Assembly: GCA_031411995.1 (NCBI GenBank)
Contig: JANOCD010000092.1
Location: forward strand, 23,591-87,590
Direction of reading: 5' to 3'
Origin: Rudanella sp031411995
GTDB lineage: Bacteria; Bacteroidota; Bacteroidia; Cytophagales; Spirosomataceae
Length of the DNA stretch: 64,000 bases
This document shows positions 17,274-25,874 of the stretch, piece after piece. The notes beneath the pieces are model-generated. The model did not search any database, had not been told where the DNA came from, and saw only the letters and a list, made by a program, of their open reading frames with translations. The translations under genes and the position numbers were made by a program. How positions within the stretch are numbered: position 1 is the first letter of the stretch; the number at the start of each line of letters is the position of its first letter.

Positions 17274-17684
17274 TTAAATCAAATTCAGCCGCATCAGTTC
17301 GCTGAAGAAAGCATGGCAACGGTCTTTTATCTGGTCATACTCAGCAGACACGCTAGCAATCAACGAGTTACCAGTTGAAAGGGGGGCGAAATGTGGGTCA
17401 GGGCAGGTGACGCTTGCCACGTTCACCGACGAACAGGCGACACCCGAACAGACCACTTCCGTCATCAGGCGATGAATGTGCGCCTTCAACTGATGAAGTT
17501 TCTGGACATACTCAGAAGCACGATGGTTCAGACTGCGATAGGTTTCGCCAGGCAAGTCGGCCAGCAGACTGATTATCTGATCAATGTCGTCTTCGTGTTG
17601 CGCCAGATCAACCGCCCAGTGCTGATGTTGGGTGCGGCAGGTTAGCAAAATGGGTGTTGGCGTAGTGGAAAGGGCCGTATTCAT
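17274..17684 (-). CDS. Hypothetical helical protein
   Basis: 136 residues from the ATG at 17684; the open frame extends upstream to 17774, but that part is basic and low in plausibility. Central region helical and charged: DIDQIISLLADLPGETYRSL, YVQKLHQLKAHIHRLMTEV; then a cysteine-containing stretch VVCSGVACSSVNVASVTC and a helical C terminus. No signal peptide or membrane helix. It sits upstream of and in the same direction as the desaturase gene (59 bp gap). I do not recognise the family. Confidence 0.6.
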   Translation of the reverse strand: MNTALSTTPTPILLTCRTQHQHWAVDLAQHEDDIDQIISLLADLPGETYRSLNHRASEYVQKLHQLKAHIHRLMTEVVCSGVACSSVNVASVTCPDPHFAPLSTGNSLIASVSAEYDQIKDRCHAFFSELMRLNLI

Positions 17685-17874
17685 GCGTTTGTGAGCTGGT
17701 TTAAGCCGTAAATTACCGGCTCTCCTCTTTTCCAACTCCTGACGGGCATCAGCTACGCAACTGAGTTTTCTCATCCCCCTACCATCCTGAATTTAATCAT
17801 CTCCCCGGCTGACCACGCTCAGTCCGCGCCCAGCGACTGACCGCCACCTTTGTGTCAATCAACTACAAACGGGT

Positions 17875-18069
17875 ATGTCTGTTATCTTTTTCATGATCGG
17901 AATCAGTCTATTAATGGCCTTGGGGTTCCTGGGAGCCTTTATCTGGTCGATGCGCACTGGCCAACATGACGACCTGTACACGCCTTCGCTCCGCATCCTG
18001 ACCGATGATGAGCCTTTACCCTCAGCCCCCCACCCTTTACCCCCCAAAACCTCCATTTCTGCTCTATGA
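17875..18069 (+). CDS. ccoS: cbb3 oxidase assembly protein CcoS
   Basis: Single-span membrane protein of 64 residues needed for cofactor insertion into cbb3 oxidase. It starts MSVIFFMIGISLLMALGFLG, one membrane helix, followed by AFIWSMRTGQHDDLYTPSLR, typical of CcoS. Its stop overlaps the ccoNO start by four bases, so translation is probably coupled. It opens the structural operon. Confidence 0.9.
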   Translation: MSVIFFMIGISLLMALGFLGAFIWSMRTGQHDDLYTPSLRILTDDEPLPSAPHPLPPKTSISAL

Positions 18070-20261
18070 ACGCTGTTACAAACAACCACCAACCCGTTAT
18101 CCTCATACCAGACCAGGATGCGGTTGCCCAACCACCAATCAGCCAGGTACTTGTTGCCGAACAGTTTAGCTATGACAATGCCATTGTCCGCGACTTTGCC
18201 GTGGCCACCATCATCTGGGGGATCATCGGGATGGTGGTGGGCCTTCTTGCCGCTACCCAACTGTTCGCACCGGCAGCCAATCTGGATAATCAGTACACCA
18301 CATTCGGGCGAATTCGGCCCCTGCACACCAACGCGGTGATCTTCGCCTTTGTGGGTAACGCCATTTTCATGGGTGTTTATTACTCGCTGCAACGGCTCTG
18401 CAAAGCCCGGATGTTTTCGGATTTGCTCAGTAAAATTCACTTCTGGGGCTGGCAACTCATCATTGTATCGGCTGTGGCAACCCTGCCCCTCGGCCTCACG
18501 ACTTCCAAAGAATACGCCGAATTGGAATGGCCCATCGACATTGCCATTACACTGATTTGGGTCGTTTTTGGGTATAATATGTTCGGAACCATCATCAAAC
18601 GACGCGAACGACATTTATACGTGGCCATCTGGTTCTACATCGCCACGTTTGTAACGATAGCGGTGCTGCACATTGTCAACTCGCTGGCCATTCCCGTCGG
18701 TCTGTTCAAAAGCTACCCGATTTATGCCGGGGTGCAGGACGCGCTGGTGCAATGGTGGTACGGCCATAATGCGGTGGCCTTTTTCCTAACAACTCCGTAT
18801 CTGGGCATGATGTATTATTTCCTGCCTAAAATGGCCAACCGCCCCGTCTATTCATACCGGCTCTCGATTTTACACTTTTGGGCTTTGATTTTCCTGTATA
18901 TCTGGGCGGGGCCACACCATTTACTCTACACTTCATTGCCCGATTGGGCGCAGTCGCTGGGGGTTGTGTTTTCCATTATGCTGATTGCTCCGTCGTGGGG
19001 TGGCATGATCAATGGCCTGCTAACGTTGCGCGGTGCCTGGGATAAAGTCCGTGAAGATGCCATCCTGAAATTCATGGTCGTGGGGCTGACTGCCTACGGT
19101 ATGGCCACCTTCGAGGGGCCGCTGTTGTCGCTCAAAAACGTGAACGCCATTGCCCACTTCACCGACTGGATTGTGGCGCACGTTCATGTGGGTGCCCTGG
19201 GCTGGAACGGCTTTCTCTCATTCGCTATTCTGTACTGGCTGCTGCCCCGGATGTATCATACACCGCTGTATTCCAAGAAGTTGCTGAATATTCACTTCTG
19301 GATCGGTACGCTGGGAATCCTGTTCTACGCCGTTCCGATGTACATTTCGGGATTCACGCAGGGCATGATGTGGAAGGAGTTTACGCCCGAAAGCACCCTT
19401 CGTTATGGCAACTTCCTGGAAACAACGCTCCAACTGCTGCCTATGCACCGGATGCGGGCCATTGGGGGCGGATTGTATTTGATCGGGGCGGTTTTGATGG
19501 CCTATAACCTCTTCAAAACGATGGCCGCTGGCACACTGATGGCCAACGAACCCGCTGAAGCCCCCGCCCTTACCACCCCATTTGTGCCCACGGGTGGCGA
19601 TACCTACTGGCACCGGTGGCTGGAGCGCAAACCCATTCCGTTGCTGATTGGCTCGCTCGTGGTCATTCTGATTGGTACGATGATCGAGTTTGTGCCCACG
19701 TTTATGGTGCAGAGCAACGTGCCGACTATTGCCGCCGTGAAACCTTACACCGCTCTCGAAGTGGAAGGCCGCGACCTCTACATCCGCGAGGGTTGCGTGG
19801 GCTGTCACTCCCAAATGGTGCGGCCCTTCCGCTCCGAAACCGAACGCTACGGCGAGTACTCCAAAGCGGGCGAGTTTGTGTATGACCACCCGTTTTTGTG
19901 GGGCAGTAAACGCACGGGTCCCGACCTCCACCGTGAAGGCGGCAAATACCCCGACTCGTGGCATTATCGCCACATGGAAGCTCCGACATCCATGTCGCCC
20001 GGCTCCATTATGCCGCCCTACCCGTGGCTGATTACCCAGACTCTCGACGGATCGCAAACGACCAACAAGCTGAGTGCGCTTCGCAAAGTTGGGGTGCCGT
20101 ATGATGATCTTCAGATTGCCCAGGCCAACGCCGATCGGCAAAAACAAGCCACCGAAATCAGTGGAAAACTGGCCACGGACGGTATCAACGTCCCCGCCGA
20201 CCGCGAAATCATTGCGCTCATCGCCTATCTCCAACGATTGGGGACAGACATAAAGAAATAG
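18066..20261 (+). CDS. ccoNO: cbb3-type cytochrome c oxidase, fused subunits I and II
   Basis: 731-residue fusion of the catalytic haem-copper subunit CcoN and the monohaem cytochrome CcoO, as in many Bacteroidota. The CcoN part (about 1-490) has around twelve membrane helices, starting AVATIIWGIIGMVVGLLAAT, with histidine ligands in HTNAVIFAFVGN, WWYGHNAVAFFLTTPYLG, GPHHLLYTSLPDW and VAHVHVGALGWNGF. A linker helix (IPLLIGSLVVILIGTMIEFV) leads to the CcoO part with EGCVGCHSQMVRP (Cys 577, Cys 580, His 581) and GPDLHREGGKYPD. It reduces oxygen at very low concentrations and pumps protons. CcoQ and CcoP follow at once. Confidence 0.95.
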   Translation: MNAVTNNHQPVILIPDQDAVAQPPISQVLVAEQFSYDNAIVRDFAVATIIWGIIGMVVGLLAATQLFAPAANLDNQYTTFGRIRPLHTNAVIFAFVGNAIFMGVYYSLQRLCKARMFSDLLSKIHFWGWQLIIVSAVATLPLGLTTSKEYAELEWPIDIAITLIWVVFGYNMFGTIIKRRERHLYVAIWFYIATFVTIAVLHIVNSLAIPVGLFKSYPIYAGVQDALVQWWYGHNAVAFFLTTPYLGMMYYFLPKMANRPVYSYRLSILHFWALIFLYIWAGPHHLLYTSLPDWAQSLGVVFSIMLIAPSWGGMINGLLTLRGAWDKVREDAILKFMVVGLTAYGMATFEGPLLSLKNVNAIAHFTDWIVAHVHVGALGWNGFLSFAILYWLLPRMYHTPLYSKKLLNIHFWIGTLGILFYAVPMYISGFTQGMMWKEFTPESTLRYGNFLETTLQLLPMHRMRAIGGGLYLIGAVLMAYNLFKTMAAGTLMANEPAEAPALTTPFVPTGGDTYWHRWLERKPIPLLIGSLVVILIGTMIEFVPTFMVQSNVPTIAAVKPYTALEVEGRDLYIREGCVGCHSQMVRPFRSETERYGEYSKAGEFVYDHPFLWGSKRTGPDLHREGGKYPDSWHYRHMEAPTSMSPGSIMPPYPWLITQTLDGSQTTNKLSALRKVGVPYDDLQIAQANADRQKQATEISGKLATDGINVPADREIIALIAYLQRLGTDIKK

Positions 20262-20263
20262 TC

Positions 20264-20443
20264 ATGTTCAAGCAATTCATCTCCCACATTCCCGGTGCTG
20301 ACCTCTATATGGTCGGTTCGTTCCTGACGTTTTTTGTCTTCTTCGTGCTGGTAGGTCTCTACCTGTGGCTTGCCGACAAAAACCACATGGCCCAAATGAG
20401 CCAACTGCCGTTTGATGATTCTTCTACCGACAAAACCAATTGA
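20264..20443 (+). CDS. ccoQ: cbb3 oxidase subunit CcoQ
   Basis: A 59-residue reading frame three bases after ccoNO. It starts MFKQFISHIPGADLYMVGSF and has one membrane helix (FLTFFVFFVLVGLYLWL) followed by a polar tail ADKNHMAQMSQLPFDDSS. Position between CcoNO and CcoP and the one-helix form identify it as CcoQ, which stabilises the complex. Its stop lies five bases before the ccoP ATG. Confidence 0.85.
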   Translation: MFKQFISHIPGADLYMVGSFLTFFVFFVLVGLYLWLADKNHMAQMSQLPFDDSSTDKTN

Positions 20444-20448
20444 TTCCC

Positions 20449-21288
20449 ATGAACTTGCCGCTTCTTTTCATAGCCGCCGACCCCACAAAACCCATTTGGC
20501 AGGTGCAATCGGGCGAAGAACTGTTCCTGATTATTATAGCTGTTATCCTGCTGGTTGGCATGGTGATCATCGGGATCGTGTCGTTCTATCTGCTCTTGAT
20601 GCTTCGGAAGGCATTGAACCCCGAACCCATCGCCGTGGCAACCCGGCCCGTCGATTTGCGGACAACCTGGCAGCGATTTGCGGGTTTACACGCCCTTGAT
20701 CAGGAGGCAAACCTGACAATGGAACACGCTTACGACGGCATCCTTGAACTCGACAACCCCACGCCCCCCTGGTTTATGGGCCTGTTCTACAGCACCATAG
20801 CCTTTGGTATTGTCTATCTGCTCATCTTCCACGTTTTTGGCGGGGGCGACCTTCAAATTGCTGAATACACGCGGGAGGTGGCCATTGCCGAGGTGCAACG
20901 GGCGGCTTACATCAAAAAAGTGGCCGGGTCGATCAACGAAAACACCGTCGCGCTGACCACCGATGCCAAGTCGCTTGGCGCAGGGAAAGCCTTGTACCTG
21001 CAAAGTTGCGTGGCCTGTCACGGACAACAGGGGCAGGGTGGGGTTGGCCCCAACCTCACAGACGACTATTGGCTGCACGGTGGCTCGGTGAAGGCCGTGT
21101 TTCATACCATCAACGAGGGCATTCCCGAAAAGGGCATGATGTCGTGGAAGAAGCAGCTTAATCCCTTGCAGGTGCAGCAAATAGCCAGTTTCGTTCTGTC
21201 GCTGAAAGGTACCAAACCCGCCGGGGCCAAGGAGCCGCAGGGAGAAAAGGATGAAAAAGATGAAAAAGAGAAAGTGGTCATTCGGTAG
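20449..21288 (+). CDS. ccoP: cbb3 oxidase subunit CcoP, single c-type haem motif
   Basis: 279 residues from the ATG at 20449. Two membrane helices: LFLIIIAVILLVGMVIIGIV near the start and WFMGLFYSTIAFGIVYLLIF after the conserved DGILELDNPTPPW segment. One cytochrome c domain follows, with CVACHGQQGQGGVGPNLTDD (Cys 187) and the distal methionine probably in KGMMSWKK. Only one CxxCH is present, while proteobacterial CcoP has two. The C terminus is a charged tail rich in Lys/Glu. It delivers electrons to CcoNO. Confidence 0.92.
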   Translation: MNLPLLFIAADPTKPIWQVQSGEELFLIIIAVILLVGMVIIGIVSFYLLLMLRKALNPEPIAVATRPVDLRTTWQRFAGLHALDQEANLTMEHAYDGILELDNPTPPWFMGLFYSTIAFGIVYLLIFHVFGGGDLQIAEYTREVAIAEVQRAAYIKKVAGSINENTVALTTDAKSLGAGKALYLQSCVACHGQQGQGGVGPNLTDDYWLHGGSVKAVFHTINEGIPEKGMMSWKKQLNPLQVQQIASFVLSLKGTKPAGAKEPQGEKDEKDEKEKVVIR

Positions 21289-21333
21289 GTGTGTTACTGC
21301 CCCTGCCCAACAATACGCTCAACTTAACGTAAG

Positions 21334-22854
21334 ATGACCCCAATTCAAACTCCCGTTGATGATTATTTCCGCTCGCATATGCCTAACCAACAGGCCAATG
21401 GCAAGCGGCAATGGGTCTATCCCCGCGCCACGTCGGGACACTATACCCGCTGGCGGAACATGGTGGCCTGGGTGTTGCTGGCGTGTCTGTTTGCCGGGCC
21501 GTTTGTGTGGGTCGATGGGCATCCGCTATTTCTGTTCAACGTACTCGAACGGCGGTTCATCTTTTTTGGAGCAACGTTCTGGCCGCAGGATTTCTACCTC
21601 GTTGCCATCGGTTTACTCACGTTTATCGTGTTCATTGCCTTGTTCACCGTGGTTTATGGCCGCGTGTTTTGCGGGTGGGCCTGTCCGCAAACGATTTTCA
21701 TGGAGATGGTTTTCCGTAAGATCGAGAACTGGATCGAGGGCGATTTTCGGGCCAAACAACGGCTCGACGCAAGCCCCTGGACAATGGAGAAAATCGGGAA
21801 AAAGACCGCCAAACACGGGGTGTTTCTTCTGATTTCGTTCGTCATCAGCAACACTTTCCTGGCCTACATCATTGGTCGCGATAACTGGCTGACGCTCGTT
21901 ACCGACAACCCCGCCAATCACCTCGCCGGGCTATCGTCCATGTTGGTGTTTACGGGTGTTTTCTACGCCGTTTTTGCGTACCTCCGCGAGATCGTTTGCA
22001 CCACCATTTGCCCCTACGGACGTTTGCAGAGCGTTTTGTTAGACAAAAACTCGCTGATCGTAGCCTATGATTACATACGGGGGGAGCCGAGGGGGAAACG
22101 AGTTAAAAGTGACGAGAAAATAACTAAAAATGCCCCCACCGGCAGCGGCCGACCGTCCCTAAAGGGGGCTTTGGTTGAGCATAAGGAAGCCCCCTTTAGG
22201 GGGTTGGGGGCAAAAACTGTTAACTCCCCAAAAGGGGATTGCATTGACTGCCACCTCTGCGTGCAGGTTTGCCCAACGGGGATCGACATTCGGAACGGGA
22301 CGCAGATGGAGTGCATCAATTGCACGGCTTGTATGGATGTGTGCGACGAGGTGATGGTCAAAGTGGACCGGCCTCTCGGCCTCATTCGGATGGACTCGCA
22401 GCAGGGCATCGAAACCCGGAAGCCATTTCGGTTTACGGGCCGAATTATGGCCTACACAGGTGTTTTGGTGCTGTTGCTGGCGGTGCTTGGGGTGCTGCTC
22501 GTTAGTCGCCCAGCTCTCGACGTAACGGTATTGCGGGCACCGGGGCAGTTGTTTCAGCGCGAGGCCAACGGACAAATTGCTAACCTGTATTCGGTGGAGG
22601 TTATCAACAAAACGTACCGCGCCCTGCCCATCCGGTTTCGGTTGAGCAACCCCAACGCCCGGCTCCGCTTTGTGCAGCCCCTCACCCAAATCCGCCCCGG
22701 CGAACTGACCAAAACCATGTTTTTTATTATTCTTCCAGAAACGAATCTTCACCAGACCAACACCCCGCTCACACTCGATATTTTGTCGGGTAACGAGGTT
22801 GTCGATCAGGTAGAGACGAGTTTCTATTTCATGGGCGAAAGAGTGAAAGAGTGA
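21334..22854 (+). CDS. ccoG: CcoG-like ferredoxin-type assembly protein with repeat insertion
   Basis: 506-residue membrane iron-sulfur protein; CcoG is reported to reduce copper for cbb3 assembly. Seen: several membrane helices, the membrane cysteine motif CGWACPQTIFMEMVFRKIE, CTTICPYGRLQSVLLDKNSL, then two [4Fe-4S] motifs CIDCHLCVQVCPTGIDIRNG and CINCTACMDVCDEV, a further helix (GVLVLLLAVLGVLLVS) and an immunoglobulin-like C-terminal domain. Between IRGEPRGKR and the first ferredoxin motif is an unusual 40-residue insert encoded largely by a 15-bp perfect hairpin element. The insert keeps the frame and lies between domains. Confidence 0.92.
   Translation: MTPIQTPVDDYFRSHMPNQQANGKRQWVYPRATSGHYTRWRNMVAWVLLACLFAGPFVWVDGHPLFLFNVLERRFIFFGATFWPQDFYLVAIGLLTFIVFIALFTVVYGRVFCGWACPQTIFMEMVFRKIENWIEGDFRAKQRLDASPWTMEKIGKKTAKHGVFLLISFVISNTFLAYIIGRDNWLTLVTDNPANHLAGLSSMLVFTGVFYAVFAYLREIVCTTICPYGRLQSVLLDKNSLIVAYDYIRGEPRGKRVKSDEKITKNAPTGSGRPSLKGALVEHKEAPFRGLGAKTVNSPKGDCIDCHLCVQVCPTGIDIRNGTQMECINCTACMDVCDEVMVKVDRPLGLIRMDSQQGIETRKPFRFTGRIMAYTGVLVLLLAVLGVLLVSRPALDVTVLRAPGQLFQREANGQIANLYSVEVINKTYRALPIRFRLSNPNARLRFVQPLTQIRPGELTKTMFFIILPETNLHQTNTPLTLDILSGNEVVDQVETSFYFMGERVKE
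22157..22201. repeat. Palindromic element inside ccoG
   Basis: CCCTAAAGGGGGCTT at 22157-22171 and AAGCCCCCTTTAGGG at 22187-22201 are exact reverse complements. Outside them, GCCCCCACC near 22134 and GGTTGGGGG near 22202 extend the symmetry. This is the style of a dispersed intergenic repeat, here inside a coding region without breaking the frame. Confidence 0.9.
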
Positions 22855-22917
22855 AAGAGTGGCTGTCGCGAAAGCAACACTCATGCAACAGCCGCTCTTT
22901 CGCTCTTTCGCTCTTTC
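22837..22917. repeat. Long imperfect hairpin between ccoG and ccoH
   Basis: Three copies of GAAAGAGT followed by GGCTGT (22837-22866) pair with ACAGCC followed by three CGCTCTTT-like units (22888-22917), giving about 30 paired bases with a few A/G differences. The left arm overlaps the last codons of ccoG. It may stabilise or terminate the upstream transcript. Confidence 0.8.
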
Positions 22918-22936
22918 ACTCTTTCACCTTTAAGCC

Positions 22937-23368
22937 ATGTCCTGGGGAAAAGCAATTATTCTTGTGTTTATCGTTTTTGCCGGGTTTATCGGCACGATGG
23001 TCTATTGGATGAGTCGCGAGAAAATCGACTTAGTCCGCGACGATTACTATGAGGATGAGCTGATGTATCAACGGCAAATCCAACGCGTGGCCAACGCCAG
23101 CCGACTCGACAGCAGCGCGTTTGTGCAGTATTATCCTGAAAAGCAACAGATTGGCCTGAAATTACCCAACGGCCTTGTGTCGGGATCATTGCTACTCTAT
23201 TGCCCCGCCAACCGGGATCAGGATGTCCGGCGGTCGTTAACCAAAGCAACCCCGAAAGTAAGCAACGTGCCCATGCTGGGCCGACCATCGGGTTTGTGGC
23301 GGGCGCAACTAAACTGGTCCGACGGACAACGCGAGTTCTATGTCGAGCGGGAACTGATGTTGCCATGA
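22937..23368 (+). CDS. ccoH: FixH/CcoH-family cbb3 assembly protein
   Basis: 143-residue membrane-anchored protein. One N-terminal helix (AIILVFIVFAGFIGTMVYWM), then SREKIDLVRDDYYEDELMYQ, the usual FixH start of the periplasmic part, and a beta-rich domain ending GLWRAQLNWSDGQREFYVER. FixH proteins stabilise the CcoI-dependent copper delivery step. Its stop overlaps the next start codon in an ATGA arrangement, so the two genes are probably translated together. Confidence 0.85.
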   Translation: MSWGKAIILVFIVFAGFIGTMVYWMSREKIDLVRDDYYEDELMYQRQIQRVANASRLDSSAFVQYYPEKQQIGLKLPNGLVSGSLLLYCPANRDQDVRRSLTKATPKVSNVPMLGRPSGLWRAQLNWSDGQREFYVERELMLP

Positions 23369-24087
23369 CGATCTGGTACACCACAGCCCTGCTGACCGGT
23401 TTTGTCGGTAGTCTGCACTGCATTGGCATGTGCGGCCCGCTGGCGGCAGCCCTGCCTATTGGCCGGTTTCCGATGGGGCAGCGCGGGCTGGCACGGGGGC
23501 TGTATCATGCAGGGCGACTGGGGGCCTACAGTCTGCTCGGGGCCGTGGTTGGCACCCTTGGACAAGGGTTATTGCTAACGGGATTACAACGGCCTGTGTC
23601 TATTAGCGCGGGCGTTTTACTGCTGGTTTGGGCGGTGTCGGCGCGGGCGTTTCCGGGCTGGATGCAGACTTCTCCGCTGGGCCGCAAACTGATGGCTCCT
23701 TTCGCTAAACTGCTCCGTCAGCCTACTCTGCCGCACCTCGCCGGGCTGGGTTTTCTGAACGGGTTGTTACCCTGCGGCTCTGTATATGTGGCCCTCGTGG
23801 GCGCGCTGCTAATGCCCTCGCCGATGGGTGGAGCGGGCTATATGCTCGCGTTTGGCTTGGGAACGTTACCCGCGATGTTGAGCATACATTGGGTTGTTAA
23901 TCACCTCAGTCCGTATGTACGGCAACGCCTGAGCCGTAGTTTACCAATCGTCACGATTGCTGTGGCTCTGTTGCTGATTGGCCGGGGTGTAGCTGGCTTG
24001 TCACCCGCCAAACCTCCGGGGCAGGATGTGATTCCGGTTTGTCACGGCGAAACGGTAGCAACGGCCCCTCCGAAATACGCTGACTAA
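23365..24087 (+). CDS. SafE/TauE-like membrane protein of the cbb3 locus
   Basis: 240-residue polytopic membrane protein of the sulfite-exporter/urease-accessory (UreH-like) type often placed at the end of cbb3 clusters. Motifs: LLTGFVGSLHCIGMCGPLAA with the HCxGMCG signature, FLNGLLPCGSVYVALVGALL with LPCG, and about six helices. The cysteines suggest copper or thiol handling. The ATG at 23365 overlaps the ccoH stop and is preferred to an upstream in-frame ATG at 23200 that lies inside ccoH. Confidence 0.82.
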   Translation: MTIWYTTALLTGFVGSLHCIGMCGPLAAALPIGRFPMGQRGLARGLYHAGRLGAYSLLGAVVGTLGQGLLLTGLQRPVSISAGVLLLVWAVSARAFPGWMQTSPLGRKLMAPFAKLLRQPTLPHLAGLGFLNGLLPCGSVYVALVGALLMPSPMGGAGYMLAFGLGTLPAMLSIHWVVNHLSPYVRQRLSRSLPIVTIAVALLLIGRGVAGLSPAKPPGQDVIPVCHGETVATAPPKYAD

Positions 24088-24313
24088 CCAATAGCAGAAC
24101 AACGACGAAACCAGATAGCAAATGAACTATTCATACTTTGTCAATCCACCGAGATTACCACAAATCAACGGGTTGGCTAACGATGGGCAGCGGCAAGTAA
24201 GAGAACTAAAGATTTATAAATCAGATACTTGCCCTAATCTCCAGTAGTGGGTAACCAATGGGTCATAAATAGTGTTGATCAATAATCCGGTTTTACACAC
24301 TGACACACTGCTG

Positions 24314-24967
24314 ATGAAATTAACCATAGACTATTTACAGAGAATCCTGACGGGTCGGTTTGAATATAAATTATTGGAAGAACTGGCTGAGGTAGGGCAA
24401 GTAAAGACGGCCCCGGTTGGGGCCTATCTGATCCGGCCCGGCGAGTTCATCCGCTCGGTGCCAATAATCATTAGCGGCTCCGTTAAGATCATGCGGTCTG
24501 ACAAAGAGGGTCGCGAAGCACTCCTCTATTATTTGGGTGGACTCGATGCCTGCGCCATGTCGCTGACCTGCTGTCTGGGCAATAAACAAAGCGAGATCAC
24601 GGCCATTGTGGAAGAAGTAACCGAAGTGATCACTATACCTGTCGAGAAAGTGGATGAGTGGATGTGCCGCTACTCCTCCTGGAAACAGTTTGTGTTTCAA
24701 ACCTACCAGAAACGCTTCGATAACTTACTGGAAACCATCGACGAGGTCATTTTTCATAAACTCGATGAGCGACTGCTGACCTATCTGCAAAAGAAAGTAA
24801 CCAGTTGTCAGTGCGATGTGCTGTCTATTACGCACGAAGAAATTGCCCACGAAATGGCCACCTCCCGCGAGGTGATTTCACGTTTGTTAAAGCAGTTGGA
24901 AAAAGGCGGGCAGATTAAGCTGATGCGAAACAAAATTTCCATCCTACAGCCCACTGTTTTGAGTTAA
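24314..24967 (+). CDS. Crp/Fnr-family transcription regulator
   Basis: 217 residues from the ATG at 24314; an in-frame GTG at 24272 would add 14. The N-terminal cyclic-nucleotide-like sensor domain has PVGAYLIRPGEFIRSVPIII and GREALLYYLGGLDACAMSLT; the cysteines in ACAMSLTCC may sense redox or metal, but no Fnr-type four-cysteine N terminus is present. The C-terminal winged helix has SITHEEIAHEMATSREVISR and LLKQLEKGGQIKL. It sits between the cbb3 genes and three sulfur operons, each with a Crp-type palindrome upstream, so it is the probable regulator of those operons. Confidence 0.9.
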   Translation: MKLTIDYLQRILTGRFEYKLLEELAEVGQVKTAPVGAYLIRPGEFIRSVPIIISGSVKIMRSDKEGREALLYYLGGLDACAMSLTCCLGNKQSEITAIVEEVTEVITIPVEKVDEWMCRYSSWKQFVFQTYQKRFDNLLETIDEVIFHKLDERLLTYLQKKVTSCQCDVLSITHEEIAHEMATSREVISRLLKQLEKGGQIKLMRNKISILQPTVLS

Positions 24968-24979
24968 TTTTCGACCTGT

Positions 24980-24993
24980 GTAACAATTGTCAC
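24980..24993. promoter_or_regulatory. Crp/Fnr-type site upstream of the TauE operon
   Basis: GTAACAATTGTCAC differs by one base from a perfect palindrome and from the site at 32771. Six following bases (GGAA context) are also shared. It ends 48 bp before the transporter start, and a weak TAnnTTTG-like box TATTTCGC begins 24 bp after it. Confidence 0.6.
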
Positions 24994-25041
24994 GGAAGTC
25001 GCCGTGGATGAAGTCGTATTTCGCTTAAAATTTAAGCGTTT

Positions 25042-25845
25042 ATGACCACCTTACAAGTTGCCGGCTTTTCGGCTTCCATCCTTATCGGGGTAAGTTTAGG
25101 ATTGATTGGCGGGGGCGGCAGCATTCTGACCTTGCCCGTGCTGGTTTACCTGCTGGGAATCACCCCGGTGATGTCCACAGCCTATTCGCTGTTCGTGGTC
25201 GGTACAACCGCGCTGGTTGGTTCCGTTAATTATATGCGGCAACAGCAGGTTAATTACAAAGCGGCTGCCGTTTTTGCGATTCCCTCGTTTCTGGCCGTTT
25301 TCCTGACCCGGAAATACCTCGTTCCGGCCATTCCCGACCCCATTTTCACGACCGATACCTTCGTTCTGAGCAAGAACGTGGCCATCATGGTGTTCTTTGC
25401 CCTCATTATGCTGGCGGCTTCGTATAGCATGATCCGTGACCGGAAAGCAACCACCAACATCCCCGACGGCCCCCTCCAATTCAACTTCCCGCTCATTGCC
25501 GTCGAGGGGCTGCTGGTTGGCACCCTCACGGGGATTGTGGGCGCGGGGGGTGGCTTCCTCATCATTCCGGCCCTGGTTTTGCTGGCCCGCTTGCCCATGA
25601 AAATGGCGGTTGGTACATCCCTGCTCATCATTGCGGCCAAATCGCTGGTTGGTTTCCTCGGCGACTTGTCTACCCTGACCGTTGACTGGTCGTTTCTGCT
25701 TCCGTTTACGGCTTTGGCCGTTCTCGGCATTTTTCTCGGCACCTACATCGCCCGGTTTGTTCCGGGCGAAAAACTCAAAAAAGCATTCGGCTGGTTCGTA
25801 TTCGTCATGGGCGTGTATATCATTGGCCATGAGGTTTTTATGTGA
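25042..25845 (+). CDS. Sulfite exporter TauE/SafE family transporter
   Basis: 267-residue membrane permease of the TauE/SafE (DUF81) family, probably exporting sulfite or another sulfur anion. Two repeated halves are visible, each opening with a glycine-rich motif: GVSLGLIGGGGSILTLPVLV near residue 15 and GTLTGIVGAGGGFLIIPALV near residue 163. About eight membrane helices. The following gene encodes a persulfide dioxygenase-like enzyme whose product is sulfite, and its reading frame even overlaps by a GTG codon, which supports sulfite export as the role. Confidence 0.88.
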   Translation: MTTLQVAGFSASILIGVSLGLIGGGGSILTLPVLVYLLGITPVMSTAYSLFVVGTTALVGSVNYMRQQQVNYKAAAVFAIPSFLAVFLTRKYLVPAIPDPIFTTDTFVLSKNVAIMVFFALIMLAASYSMIRDRKATTNIPDGPLQFNFPLIAVEGLLVGTLTGIVGAGGGFLIIPALVLLARLPMKMAVGTSLLIIAAKSLVGFLGDLSTLTVDWSFLLPFTALAVLGIFLGTYIARFVPGEKLKKAFGWFVFVMGVYIIGHEVFM

Positions 25846-25874
25846 AAGCTATCATTCCAAAAAACACATTATCT

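Noticed and set aside
17840..17865. Fnr box upstream of ccoS (TTGTGTCAATCAA)
   Set aside because: Half-sites are imperfect and spaced by three rather than four bases; not supportable.
23200..23364. Longer start for the SafE-like protein
   Set aside because: The extension is entirely within ccoH in another frame and lacks the membrane start; the ATGA overlap supports 23365.
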